Part shown: positions 45,867-56,821 of the stretch, in pieces | Position numbering within the stretch: position 1 is the stretch's first letter | Layout of the letters: each line of letters begins with the position of its first letter | NCBI GenBank assembly: GCA_015832175.1 | Contig: WJXW01000020.1 | Coordinates: 1 to 64,000, forward strand | Length of the DNA stretch: 64,000 bases | Source of the DNA: Paraphaeosphaeria minitans | Lineage: Eukaryota; Ascomycota; Dothideomycetes; Pleosporales; Didymosphaeriaceae | Reading direction: 5' to 3' | Notes under the pieces: model-generated | Database searches by the model: none | The model's input: the letters and a program-made list of their open reading frames with translations, nothing else | Told to the model about the DNA's origin: nothing | Translations under genes and position numbers: made by a program

Positions 45867-47346
45867 CTACGCGTATACGTTGACATCGATTCGTGAACAG
45901 TCAGGTGTGAACCACCACACAACTTCTGCATTATCGTCGATCTTGCTCCAACCTTCTCCCATTTCCCTACCCGGAATGATTCGTACGTAAGGACCCTTTT
46001 CTGTTTCCCCACTAAAGAAAGAAATCTGTCCAATAAACTCAAAATCATCGACCTCATAGTCAGGCCTCCATTGTCCCAGTACCTCTTGGCAATTCGCATA
46101 CACAAGCATCATTCCAACAGCAGGTTTATGCGGTTTTCTGTTATCCACACATAGCCGTAGACGACAAACTCCAACGAGCGATCCAGAAGACTTAAACCAC
46201 TGTGGTATCCAGGAATTAGGTCGAGTGTGCGTAATCTGGAAAGGTGGATCGGGTAGCGCACAATCGCCTGGCGACGTACCGGCGATGGATAATCGCGCGA
46301 GCGTTACACCAACTTTCGTCTGTGCCGAAGAGAAAATCCCGTTATTGTTGTAGCAAAAACCGGTAACCCGATGACCGCTTAGGATGATGAGGGGCTGATA
46401 ACGATATTGATCTTGGTGTTCCCTAGGTATATAAGGCCCAAAGGTGCAGTTCCGTTTCAGAGAGGTGCTCAACTGTTCTCTAATAAGACTGATGTCACTA
46501 GGAGCATGAATTCTCTTACCACAAGGACAGGATGATGAGGTATCAGTACGTTGTTGTTCAATTCCCGCTTCAACTCTCGCATCCAGGCGCCTGTGATGAA
46601 TTCGTCTTTACCAAGAGGAAAATAGATCCACACAGTACGCTCAGAAGATCCACAACTCAGTCCCTCGTCGATCCTGAATTTATCATTGTGTGCATTGATG
46701 GCGATGCTCACAATACTGTCAAGAGCGCACAGAACAGCAACTCCCTGCGCATCATCGCTCAATCTGGTATAATTCATAAAGCTAGGTGGGGGTGAATTGG
46801 GCTTGGCAGTGTACCAGGTAGATACCCGAGGCGTAAGCTGATCGTCCCAGTAAGGACTCCATGTTTCATCAACGCTTGCCATCTCAAGATCTGTGATAAT
46901 GTGCTGTGCTAGTCAGAAAGATCAAACGAGCTGGAAAGAACTCATACCTTGTGGTGGACACGCAGATGTAGATGATCTGACCTAGTCTGTATACGCTTAT
47001 ACCAATAGCCCCTTTTTGATAGTCGAAATTCACCCTGAAAATTGACATCTATGAGTCCCACTTCGTTCCGTATAAGGGCGATAGATAGACCCTTTGGGCA
47101 GCCTCTGCTCGTCTTTTCCTCGATGCTGAGACCCGACACGTATGCGCTGCCCAAGAATTTGAGGCGTGCGACAATAACTTCCCCCCCTGTGTATAGTAAG
47201 GAGTCCATGACATTGCCCTTTCCTCTCTTCATAAACTCCAATAACGAATGACCTTCCTCAGAAATTATCAGTGGTTTCTGTAAAGCGCATGGCCACGACA
47301 GCTCCGCAATATGCGACAGAAGCTCCGCCGGGAGTTTTCTGATCAT
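45867..47346 (-). CDS. F-box protein, three exons
   Basis: Exons are 47346-46948, 46882-46520 and 46472-45867. The introns 46947-46883 (65 bp, GTATGA...GAG) and 46519-46473 (47 bp, GTAAGA...CAG) are both phase 0, giving 455 residues. The first ATG of the frame gives MIRKLPAELLSHIAELSW, an F-box at the extreme N-terminus; the frame stays open upstream but without another ATG. The rest is a fungal-specific region with GLSIALIRNEVGLIDVNFQG and GMMLVYANCQEVLGQWRP blocks. F-box proteins link substrates to Skp1-Cul1 ubiquitin ligases; large divergent F-box families are frequent in accessory fungal DNA. The exons show no lesions. The target is unknown. Confidence 0.72.
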
Positions 47347-48618
47347 TAAGCGGAGGAAATCCACAATGTTGTTCTGTGCGCCGTGACTACTCGATCGGGA
47401 GAGGAGACGCTCTAAGCCCGAATGATTGAAATATTCTTTGTAGGTGTGTTTCTCTATGCCGTTGTGTTGTTCGAGAAAGGTTGGGAAACATGGCCACAAC
47501 TCTAGCAAGTCTCGAAGTCGTACTGTTGAGCTCGGGGGGATTGTCGGAAGTATTGGTAGCAGACGCGATGAATGCAATGGGATGAGGGACCTCGACTAGA
47601 TGCACACAGTAAGCAATGGACCTTTTGACAGAATACGTCCTGGTGCGGACGAAGAAGAGGCTGCTGGACGTCATTGGAGGCTAGTGATAATCAACTTTGG
47701 AGGCCAAGAATACAGACGTGTATATACCTGTGGCAACAAGTTCCCCTGCATTGACCGCCAAATGGCATAGCAAACACGCGCGTTGGCCTTTGCCGTGGTA
47801 CATTGCGCATTTGACAGAACGATCCCAGGGTGCAGCTGTCCAGGTTGCCTCCGTCAATCTTGATTACATAATTACCCGCCTGGCTAGTTAATTGATTGGG
47901 TGAGGTCATCGATCATGTCGTCATGGGAATATACAACCCAACAACGGGAACTCCCTTAGATAGAAATCAATCTTGCGACTGAGGATCCGCAGCCATCCGA
48001 TGATCAATCCCAATATTCGAGTACGCTACACGCCTCAGCACTCACCTTCGAGATTCACTGGGCTGCATCGCACCAGCTTCAATAAGGACGGTAGCGAGGC
48101 CTTAAACCTATATCGACAAAGACGCGGAGAATGCGCGACACGGAAACGACAAAGACGCAACACATCACGACGTTAGCATATACACGATACGACCGGAATA
48201 GGTAGTAGAATCGGTACATACTGCTGCGCCTGTACACGCAGCAGGCACGCACTGCGTACCTCGATTTTCTACGATGTCAGAAATGAATGCAGCAGAACTA
48301 TACAGAGTCAATGTATCACCATCGATCGCATAAACATTCACGAATTGGAACGAAGTTGATGCGGCGTCCCGTCCCGATCTGCACATGCAAGCCCGTTATA
48401 CGGTCGATTACCAAAGCGGAATGACGAATTCTCGAGGCGATCGCACAACAATTCGGGTTCCAGGATAGAGGGCGGCTAATTGCTGTGAGCAGAGAAAGAA
48501 TTAAATTCCAATATTCTTAGATGATACAGCTGCTGCGAATGGAGCAGGAGCTCAGCGCTTTCAATATTGACTGTAAACTACTGAAGTGGCCGCAATGTTG
48601 TATGTTGGTCCGTCCCGG
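47347..48618. other. Intergenic between two minus-strand genes
   Basis: A 95-codon minus-strand frame with an ATG (47674-47387) lies just upstream of the F-box gene and overlaps its leader; it may be an upstream ORF or chance. Nothing else is recognised. Confidence 0.3.
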
Positions 48619-49390
48619 TCACTTCTTCGGAGCCCATTCAAGAACGCCATTGTTGTATCGATAGTAATTTATATGCGGCACTGACCAGGTCCATGCTGTG
48701 GTTTGTGGTGCTTGGCTTGCCGTCCTGTGATCCAATTAGCCTATGAATGCAACCAAACTGGGAGACTACACTTACTGTGACGTTATCGTCGCGGCGGTGG
48801 CATAACTGGAAGGTGGAAATTGCTTCATGTGAAGCAAGGCACTACGCAATGTCGAAGCGGCTGCAGAGTCTGCATCGATATAGGCCGCTCGAGTTCCTGA
48901 AGGAGAGGAGTTCCCGAGGCTCAGGAACGTACGGTCTGCCGAGTACTTCCAAACTCGCGCTTCGGTACCTATCGTCGTCACAGCATAGATGTGGCTAAGC
49001 TGTGGCTGGCTGCTCAAGAAGGTGCCGCACGCTTCGAAAGCTTGCCCTTCAACAGCTTGCATTTCTGCCTGCGCCTGGCTCGTTCTTTTTGCCTCGAAGA
49101 AGAACAGGACCATAAGCCTGTTTGTTTGGTTTTCCACGTATGTGAGCTTTCCATCCACACGTCGTAGTGGGTCCGAATGTGAAGCCGGCTTTTGTGTATC
49201 GAAGAGGAAGTGTTCCTCCGGAAAGTACCTTGAATACATAGGCCCAGAAAGTCACAGCCGAGTGTTCGTTCTGTGGGTTTACGCCTTGGTAGAACGCTCG
49301 AAGGAAAGTATTGGTGATCAGAGACATTGTAGGCAATTCACCGTGGTACGTCAGCGGGGACATGCAGAAATTTGTTGCGAAACTTACCAC
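48619..49390 (-). pseudogene. PD-(D/E)XK-like accessory protein, frameshifted
   Basis: The minus strand reads MSLITNTFLRAFYQGVNPQ ... FWAYVFK in one frame (49390 to about 49224), then must shift by one base to continue YFPEEHFLFDTQKPAS, RRVDGKLTYVENQ, VLFFFEAKR, a long helix, and IYAVTTIGTEARVWKY. The strand-turn-strand with D, then E-A-K is the order of a PD-(D/E)XK nuclease-fold core (D in RRVDGK, E and K in FEAKR). A 51-bp GT-AG intron (48775-48725) leads in phase 2 to a last exon ending ...EWAPKK-stop at 48619. No intron explains the shift near 49222. Domain assignment rests on motif order only. Confidence 0.5.
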
Positions 49391-50084
49391 TGTAGATTGT
49401 GTTCAAAGAATTCGAAGTGACCTTACGGTTTCCAGGGACGTGGAGCAGACTAGGGCTTTTGTACACAACATCCGTTATGTTTAGCCGTAAGTGTGCATCT
49501 AGTAGGAACACTGAGTAGCCTCATTCACCCGCGGACCATTCCCTGTAGGTGCGCGTGGTGGCTTATCCACGGATAGATTGTGTGGCTTTCCCCGACTGAT
49601 CGATGACCTCGCAGTACCAGATCCTTAACCCAAAATGCGTCCTCGTATAGAAAATCGCAATGCATTCTCAGTTCACCTCACTACACCAACTTCTACGCGA
49701 TCCACACTCGTATGCTCACAGGCGTTGGTAGAACAGGATGTCTGACAGGGGTTGGCACTCGAAGCCCTCGCGGCAACACTCGAAGTACTACCTATTGGGC
49801 CGGACTGGAACTAGAAGCCTAGTCTTGCCTTCAATGCATCTGTCACTTATCCATGGAATCCAGCTTCCCACGCTCTTGACAGCCGAGATCATGACTGTTC
49901 GTCCGAATCATTGCTGCCTAACCTTGGGGCGAGGCTATTGTCGTTCTCAAAATACCGTCCCGCCCCACTTCGCGCGGATTTTCTGTCAGCACTTACGGTA
50001 GTAATCGATTCCTCACGAATATTTTTGTACACCTGTTTTAGGAGCAATAAAATGCTTACAGAGAACATTTACCCTAGGTAAATA
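49391..50084. other. 5' flank of DD34E transposase
   Basis: No gene. 49930-49979 and 50000-50071 resemble 8612-8660 and 8266-8342, so this flank probably belongs to the transposon and has an older relative near the telomere. No inverted copy was found downstream of the transposase, so the element ends are undefined. Confidence 0.4.
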
Positions 50085-51107
50085 ATGCCGCAGGATCCAG
50101 GGAGATCCACCGGGTATCGTATACAGCCATCGCTTATCCAGGCCATTGTTGATCGCGTTAATGATGGGAAAAACAATGAAGAAATCCATCGGGAGCTCGG
50201 CGTGGATCCAAAAACAGTACGAAAATACAGGCTCAACCTGAAGGCCTTTGGTGAGCCAATCGGGCCAAGATACGTACGTCGTGGCAGACCGCCTGTGCTC
50301 AAGCAATGCCATAGAGACGCGCTGCTAGAGATGCTGCGTGGCAAGCCAACAGCCTACCTGGATGAGATGCAGGACTTTTTGTACGATGAGTACGACGTCA
50401 AGATATCCGTTGCTACTCTGGATAGAGAGCTTGGAGCCATGCGGTGGAGTAGGAAGGCAGCCTCAAAGGCAGCCAGGGAGCGTCATGAGGGCCTCCGTCG
50501 AGCCTTTCGAGCGCGGTGCCAACAAATCTATCGACCTTATCAGATTGTCTGCCTTGACGAGAGCGCTTGCAACGAGCGTACAGGGGATCGAAAGTATGGC
50601 TGGAGCGAGCTCAATACGGCCTGCGACGTGCGCTACTCAGCCAAGCGCTCAGAGAGGTGGAGCTTACTGCCAGCCATGGACGTCGACGGATACGTCGCCC
50701 ACATGATCTATCAGGGAGCAATCACAGCGGAGCTGATGGAGGACTTTGTTGCCAATCAGGTACTCCCACACTGCAGTCCTTGGCCAGGAAAACGCTCCGT
50801 AATAGTCCTCGATAACGCGTCTATCCATCGATCAGTGAGGCTGGCCAACCTGTGCGCAGAGGCAGGCGTAATTATGGAGTTTCTGCCTCCGTACTCACCT
50901 GATATGAATCCGGTTGAGCAGACCTTCAAGGCGTTAAAGACCTGGATCCGGCGGCATTACCGGGGCGCTGAGGCGTATGATAGATTTGAGTATTTTCTGG
51001 AGGAAGCTGTATTAAGCGTATGCTACGGGAGCTCTGCGGGTAACTTCTTCAGGTACTGTGGGTGGGCGCCGAGAGATATTATACTATCGTTAATAGTACA
51101 TATTTAG
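50085..51107 (+). CDS. Tc1/mariner-IS630-like transposase, DD34E, intact
   Basis: 340 residues, single exon, ATG start. The N-terminal helix-turn-helix (about 13-55, with EIHRELGVDPKTVRKY) is followed by a second DNA-binding block (about 66-125). The DDE_3 catalytic core has D158 in CLDES, D243 in VLDNASIH and E278 in PPYSPDMNPVE, with 34 residues between D243 and E278. It would catalyse cut-and-paste transposition into TA sites. All three acidic residues are present and no stops or shifts are seen, so it is potentially functional and younger than its decayed neighbours. It converges tail to tail with the minus-strand gene at 51450. Confidence 0.93.
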   Translation: MPQDPGRSTGYRIQPSLIQAIVDRVNDGKNNEEIHRELGVDPKTVRKYRLNLKAFGEPIGPRYVRRGRPPVLKQCHRDALLEMLRGKPTAYLDEMQDFLYDEYDVKISVATLDRELGAMRWSRKAASKAARERHEGLRRAFRARCQQIYRPYQIVCLDESACNERTGDRKYGWSELNTACDVRYSAKRSERWSLLPAMDVDGYVAHMIYQGAITAELMEDFVANQVLPHCSPWPGKRSVIVLDNASIHRSVRLANLCAEAGVIMEFLPPYSPDMNPVEQTFKALKTWIRRHYRGAEAYDRFEYFLEEAVLSVCYGSSAGNFFRYCGWAPRDIILSLIVHI

Positions 51108-51449
51108 TGTTCGCTGGAGTGGTTTTGTACTATTGTTAGTAGTACACAATTGGATTTGTTCTGTTAGAGTTAGTTTTGGAGATTAGAAATCTAGCACCTG
51201 CCACAACGTAAATACAGTAATCTTACAGTGGTGCAAGGGTAATCTAAGGCTACTGAATTAATTGCTGTTGTCCGTTTTAGCGTAGCTGGCGTGGTGGTAG
51301 AGTTGCAGAGGGTAAGGTGTACGGTGAGTAGACAAGGCGGAAAAGTTGGTGTTTGATCATACAAATAAGGTGATCAGCTTAGGCGATATCTATAGGATAT
51401 GGCCCGTGCCCTACGCGTCAAAAACAACACCTCTACGCCCTCTACTCGA
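51108..51449. other. Convergent intergenic region with short hairpin
   Basis: Contains the 3' flanks of two convergent genes. A TGTACTA/TAGTACA stem lies near 51126-51146. Nothing else recognised. Confidence 0.35.
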
Positions 51450-53133
51450 TCACCTCTCGCTCGATTGCCTCTCGCTATCTCTATCCTCTACTCGGGCAGT
51501 TCTCAGTCGCCGTTTCCACTTATTATCTCGCCGCTGCATCTTTCTGCAGTCCTCCTGATCGCTCTCAAAAAGTCCTGTATACCAAAATCGCCACTGAATT
51601 GCCATTCTCCGGAGTCGCAGAAGCAGTGGGACTGGCAGCTCGAAATCCTCTCTCCAAACGTTGTACGGCATACCTGCGTTCGATCCATCCATAAGCATGT
51701 TCAGATCGATCTGCCCGCCCTTAACAACCTCTGTAAGTACTCTCTTGATATCTGGCACTTGTACAGCCATTGCCTGATCCATCCACCAGTCAAAGAAGTA
51801 CCGAGTATGATAGGAAAGCTCGATGTTGTTCTCGTACGTCAGATCCCTCCACCCTGACACTGGCACGCTTGGAGTACTTGCAGAGCTTGCAGCGGGCGCT
51901 GCAGGTACAGGTGCCTGCCGTGCAAGCAGTTGACTGTGTGCTAACTGACTGACAGATAGCGCGCTGGCAGCGATCGCGCTCATAAAGCTATCTGCCGTAA
52001 AGGCAGGCGTAGAGCTCTGTTGCGCCTTCTCCTTCGCCTTCTCCTTCGCCGCCAGCTCTCTGGACGTACGCAGAGCTACGCGTATGATATCGTCTGGCTC
52101 GTTGACGCTGCACTTCCCGAGGGTGACGTTGCGCGCCCACATGGCCACAACATTGCTGCTTATCGGGTAATGGTTCTCAAATCGATCGGGCTGGCCAGCT
52201 GTACGTTGGATCCAGCACACGTACGGGTAGTTGCCACAGTGGGTATCTTGGCACCTCCATTTATCACGGATAGCGATCGAGGGCCCGTCAGCAACAGCAT
52301 GGCCAGCTAGGATCTCTGGCAGCTCTTGCAGCTGCCTTTGTGTTGCAGTAAGTCGAACCTGGCCTTTGGAGCTAGAGGAGCCTCTGCTACGTTGTTGGCC
52401 TATGGGACTGATCACCTCTACAGACTCAGTACCAAGCGTCGCCTCAAAGTCAACATACGTGGCGTCGATCGAGGACTCCTTCAGGTGCTGCGCGTACTCG
52501 ATAACCTGCATGAAGCCGGCACCTTCTCCACGCTCGAGCGATTGCCGCAGCTTCTGCTTCTCTGGGGTCTTTGGCTTATACGCGCAGGCGGAAACGTCCC
52601 TAATAATCACTTTCTGCGGCGGAGTTGTCTCTATAGCTAAGTCTTGAACAACCTCATCTACCCATGCCCAAAGCTGACCTGCGTAGCAGCGATCTAGATC
52701 GAACTCCGCTTTAAATTTTGGCTTGTAGAGCTCCTTTTTAGGACCCACGAAGGCCTGCCAGCGACAAGTAGCGTACGACGACTCTACTTCAGGTACCCCA
52801 GTAGCTGATTTTGGCTCCTCTTGCTGAGTTTTTCCTGTATAGGGCCACTAATTGGATCAGATACACCTCCACTGGGCGGGTCACTAGGCGGGTCACTGGG
52901 TAGATCACTGGACAATACAATTGCTGGCAGTAGCTGCGCAGACGAAGGCTCGATCTCCCGATTAGGGTCAACAACGTTGCCCTCTGGCGGAGGAGGATCC
53001 TTGTTGGATACTTTTCTCCGTAACTTGGCACCTCTGGCAGCTGCTGCAGGCGCCCAGCGCGCACGTTTGGAGGATTTTCACCTCCATCAAATGGCTGGGT
53101 AGCTGTACGCTTACGTTGACTACGCAGCGGCAT
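51450..53133 (-). CDS. Repeat-associated unknown protein with Cys/His cluster
   Basis: The main frame (52748 down to 51450, 432 codons, no ATG of its own) continues upstream in frame as ...QEEPKSATGVPEVESSYATC. The ATG at 53133 (MPLRSQRKRTA) begins an N-terminal Pro/Ser-rich part in other frames, so one or two introns, or frameshifts, are needed between 52790 and 53090. The candidates I see would be only about 37-38 bp. The body has WRCQDTHCGNYPYVCW followed by HYPISSNVVAMWA, a Cys/His arrangement seen in uncharacterised proteins scattered near transposons in Pezizomycotina. A KEKAKEKAQQ helix and a C-terminal Trp-rich domain follow. Function unknown. It is divergent from the DUF3435 gene, with about 460 bp between the two starts. 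Confidence 0.45.
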
Positions 53134-53591
53134 AATACAGGTATTAATACAGGGTGAATGTTCACTGTAATCATTGTTTTACTACCTAAGTTTAGGTTTT
53201 GGTGTTGGTGCATCCAAATTCAGCGGCTTTGGGCGCCGCTTTTGGAGGCTCGAACACCTTGTACAGGCCCTGCAACCGATTGCCGCTTTAAAGGCCTAAG
53301 CGAGGGATCCCTGTCTCCTTCGACCCCATCGAAAGTGCGTGCTACGCCTCACGCAACTGCTTACGCTCGAAGCATCGAGGGTATTAAAGGAATGCCTTTC
53401 AAATATGCCCGTCCCCCACCTGTACCGTTCTCCCCTCGCCAGCGCCGCATGCCTCTGTCCGTTCGCGCTGCTCCAGCCTTCTTCACCCTCCCCGTGCGCC
53501 GTTCACTTGCCAACCAGCATCTCTGCGGCCCTCCCTCTCAGCGGCCGTCCGCTTCCCAGTGCAACTACTCGCCACGTTCCCTTGTCCCTCG

Positions 53592-56056
53592 ATGGTTGCT
53601 TCCGCGATGGCAGCGCACAAGAAACCGCAGCGTCGCCTCCGAGTCTCCCGCCCAGAAGGATACTATAAAGGTCTGTGGGAAAAGCTAGCAGTGCAAGGTT
53701 ATACACAACCTAAATACGCTGCCGCCACTCAAAGGAACTTGAGAGGGACGTGGAAGAAGTGGACAAGGTAAGCACCCCTTGTGCAACTACTGAGCAGTAG
53801 CACCGGCTCATCATCTTGTCAGATACTGCGAGGATGTCAAGGAGGAACCGATCCCCTTCATCAAGAGTCAAGATGCGGCCGACTATAAAGCGTTTTGCCA
53901 ATGGATCTTAGACAACTATCCTAGGGTGAACACGCATTCTCCCTACACGAGTACTGGCGGCAGTTGCGTATGCTTTACCAAGAGCATGCGAACGATCGGC
54001 TACCGAAGAACCTTAAGGACGATGTGAACAATGTAAGTCGCACTCGCAGAGGCCCTAAAGATTCAAGTTTAGTAATGCTGTGCTGCAGTACATCCGCGAT
54101 CTTACGATAACTTACAGGCTTATCAAAACGCCTCGCACAAAGCCAGTGACGTCCAGCGACGACATGTACGTGCTAAGGTTTCACCATTGGGTGCACTGTA
54201 AGAGAGTGTACCCAGACGAAGAACAGAGGATCGGGTTCTCTTTGCTATTAAAGTTTGCCGGCAGCACGGGTGCACGGCCTGTATCATTCCTCGATGCGAG
54301 TGTCAAGGTACCAGACGAGGATGCAAGAAGCACTATCAGAGATGAAGCGATTCGTTTCTACGGCCCAGACGAAGAAGATCCAACCGATGACGACGGTGGT
54401 GAGGAAGCAAACTTCGATAGAGGTGAGCTGCCTCCTGAGGAGGAGCTCATGTCGGTTCTCTTCGAGCATATTACGATCATGTTAGCAAGAGTAGAAGACC
54501 GTACGGAACTCGTCATGTACCTTACCCTTATACATACAAAGGGAGAGGACAGAAGGCCACAACCGTACGTATCGAAGACGTCCCTCTTTGTTTCCGAGCT
54601 GATGACCGATTAAGGAAAACGTTCAGGATACACCAGCATAAAGATCCTTTACTTTGCCCTATCTTAGAGATGATTAGCATAGGCTTGGCCCGTAACGCAT
54701 TTGCCGCCACTACTGTCCGCGAACCCGAAGACATCTTGCTTGCACGCATCCCTAAGCGAAAGGACTGCCTCATCTTCAGATGGAAGGAGGGTCTATGGGA
54801 GGAGCCCGTCTTTCGAGAACCTGAAAGCTCGAAGTGCGGGATTTCATCGCCGAGGCCGTCCAAGCCTTTACGCGCGGCCACTGCAGCAAGGTACATGAAG
54901 CGTCTAGGGCTAGATGCCGGTATAGAGGCGACCTTGACGCATACGTGCATTCGACGCGGCGTGGGAAATGCCGTCAACCGTACGTGCTCCCGTTCTCTGC
55001 GCCCTTTGGCTGAAGGCTGACAACTTGGCAGTCAAGGCCCCGGTGGCTACGCGGAATCAAGTGATGGGACACAGCCGGTCGAAGATCTTCCAATCCTACA
55101 TCAACCAAGACGTGGAGTTCGACGTCCATGCAGCCTACCTAGACGAACCCTCCGACACGGCTGTGATCAAGGCAATGGGGAACATGTCGCTCACGCGTGA
55201 CCCGCTCGCACCGACTAAGCTCAGTCGGGACGATGCCCGTGCGATCGAACAGGACGCTACCGTTGCCAAGCTGCGTCAGCAACGAGACGCTTTAACGAAG
55301 GAAATACGCGAGGTCCGACGAGACGGCGGACCTTGTGAAGTGCTTTGCGAGTTGAGGGAGACGACGCGGGCAAAATTGCTTAGAAAAAGGAAGAAGCTGC
55401 AGGACCACAGAAAAAAGAAGGCCAGGAAGAGGTATTTCCTGGAGAACGATACGAGAGAGCTTGACCGCGAGGGCGACCTGTCCCTTGAAGATGAGGATGA
55501 GGCTAAACCTGCTGCCACCACCTACGCACTTGAAGAGCGGGCTTGCATCGCAAGGATGCTTTGCGAAACCCCCCGAGACCTGTACGAGCCCGGCGCTTTG
55601 GAGCAGCGATGCGAGCTGCTTCGAACCATGACGAAATTGTGCCGCCGTCGAGAAATCCGGCGGCGCCCCGTCGCTTTCGAACCAGCAGCGTCCCAGACCA
55701 TGCAAGAGCACAGTCCGACGGTCTCTTCGTTTCCCTTGGTGTGCGACCCTCGCCAATGCCTATTCTGCATAGGCGATGAGCGCCCACCCATCGCCCAGCG
55801 GATGTTCTGCTACAGTCGGGTGGCGAAGATGTGGGACCATATCGAAGACGAGCACCTCCGCCGCTTCGCACCGGACGCAACATTCCCTTGCCCCCATCCA
55901 ATATGCCGAAAAGAGGGGGTGCCATTGGATGGTGTTCTGCATTTTAAAAGACACGCCCAGGATGTTCACGGCATCAAGCTTCGGCTTCCGAAGGTCTACG
56001 TCCTAGAAGAATCGACAAAGGGAACGGTGGCAAGCTGCGACAGTCATAGTTCGTAG
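53592..56056 (+). pseudogene. DUF3435 tyrosine recombinase (Starship captain family), two frameshifts
   Basis: Exons are 53592-53767, 53823-54032, 54089-54979 and 55032-56056, with GT-AG introns of 55, 56 and 52 bp in phases 2, 0 and 1. The start may instead be 53607. Tyrosine recombinase residues are visible: Arg in GSTGARP (54275-54277), Lys of the KG turn near 54538, His and Arg in THTCIRRG (54940-54954), His in QVMGHS, and the nucleophile Tyr in FQSYIN (55097-55099). The C-terminus has the family's coiled basic region and C2H2-like zinc sites (CLFCIGDE ... CPHPICR ... HFKRHAQDVH). DUF3435 proteins mobilise Starship elements. Two one-base shifts break it, near 53926-53931 (before HAFSLHEYWRQL) and near 54533-54537 (before YKGRGQK). 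Neither can be an intron. Everything else is well kept, so the loss looks recent, or these are assembly errors. Confidence 0.85.
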
Positions 56057-56168
56057 ACCGGTACCTCGATCCTTCAAACTGAAGTTTCAACACCACCCGC
56101 CCACTCGTTCGATAGGATGTGCGTTTTTATAGATTTTTCAACGCACAACATTTCAACATCCTGCTAGA

Positions 56169-56810
56169 CTATGGAACATGCCTTGCTAGAGCCACCGCTG
56201 GAACCAGGCCAGCACTTACTTCTCTATGCCTTCGAGACACAGGGTCGTCGGGGTTGCCGCGTTTCAAATCAGGGTCACGGTAGTTGTCTAAGAAACCACG
56301 AGATAACTGATACTTCGCATCCATCTCTACAAGGTTTAATTGGTACCTTTCGACGTCAGAGGATTGGGAAGGTAGCATGCGAACAACCACGCTGTCCAAA
56401 GTCGTCTTCCCGTCTGCTAGAGGGATCGCTGATCGCGTAGGAATAGGAACGCTTCGCACTTCAAAGCCGTGGAGGATAGCGGATAATGGTGAAGCACAAG
56501 TGAGCAAATCATTGGCTACTCGGAAATGATGACCAAGTCGCCCGATGTAGTGCCTCACTGAGGAAAAAGCATGGTGGATTGCATCCTTGTTACTTTTGTA
56601 GCTGGGCTCGGCACCCAGTCTTGCGAGAGGCTGCATGAAGTCTGATTTTCGCTCTTGATAAGAAAGGCGACACAGATCCTTAGGGTCCCTCTCATCGTTC
56701 CAGTTTTGTAGCCATTCACTTAGATCATGTGCTTCGTCTGATGTTCTCGTTAGTACTTTTTGTAGAATTGCTGGCGCAGTGCAAGCCTTTAGTACACTTA
56801 CTATCGTCAT
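56169..56810 (-). CDS. Fungal unknown, possible N-terminal part of deaminase-like family
   Basis: 213 residues with an ATG at 56810. The region HYIGRLGHHFRVANDLL ... FEVRSVPIPT ... VVVRMLPSQSSDVERY resembles the segment that precedes the C-terminal nucleic-acid-deaminase-like domain (VHAE motif) in a family of fungal proteins. That catalytic segment is not seen before the stop. A GTAAGT donor lies right after REV near the end, but no downstream exon with HAE was found before the DUF3435 3' end. So it is either spliced to an undetected exon or truncated. The family link is from memory and moderate at best. Confidence 0.4.
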   Translation of the reverse strand: MTIVSVLKACTAPAILQKVLTRTSDEAHDLSEWLQNWNDERDPKDLCRLSYQERKSDFMQPLARLGAEPSYKSNKDAIHHAFSSVRHYIGRLGHHFRVANDLLTCASPLSAILHGFEVRSVPIPTRSAIPLADGKTTLDSVVVRMLPSQSSDVERYQLNLVEMDAKYQLSRGFLDNYRDPDLKRGNPDDPVSRRHREVSAGLVPAVALARHVP

Positions 56811-56821
56811 GATCTTGGTTG

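Noticed and set aside
49220..49245. A tiny intron to repair the frame in the nuclease-like gene
   Set aside because: The only GT...AG option is about 22 bp, too short for fungal splicing.
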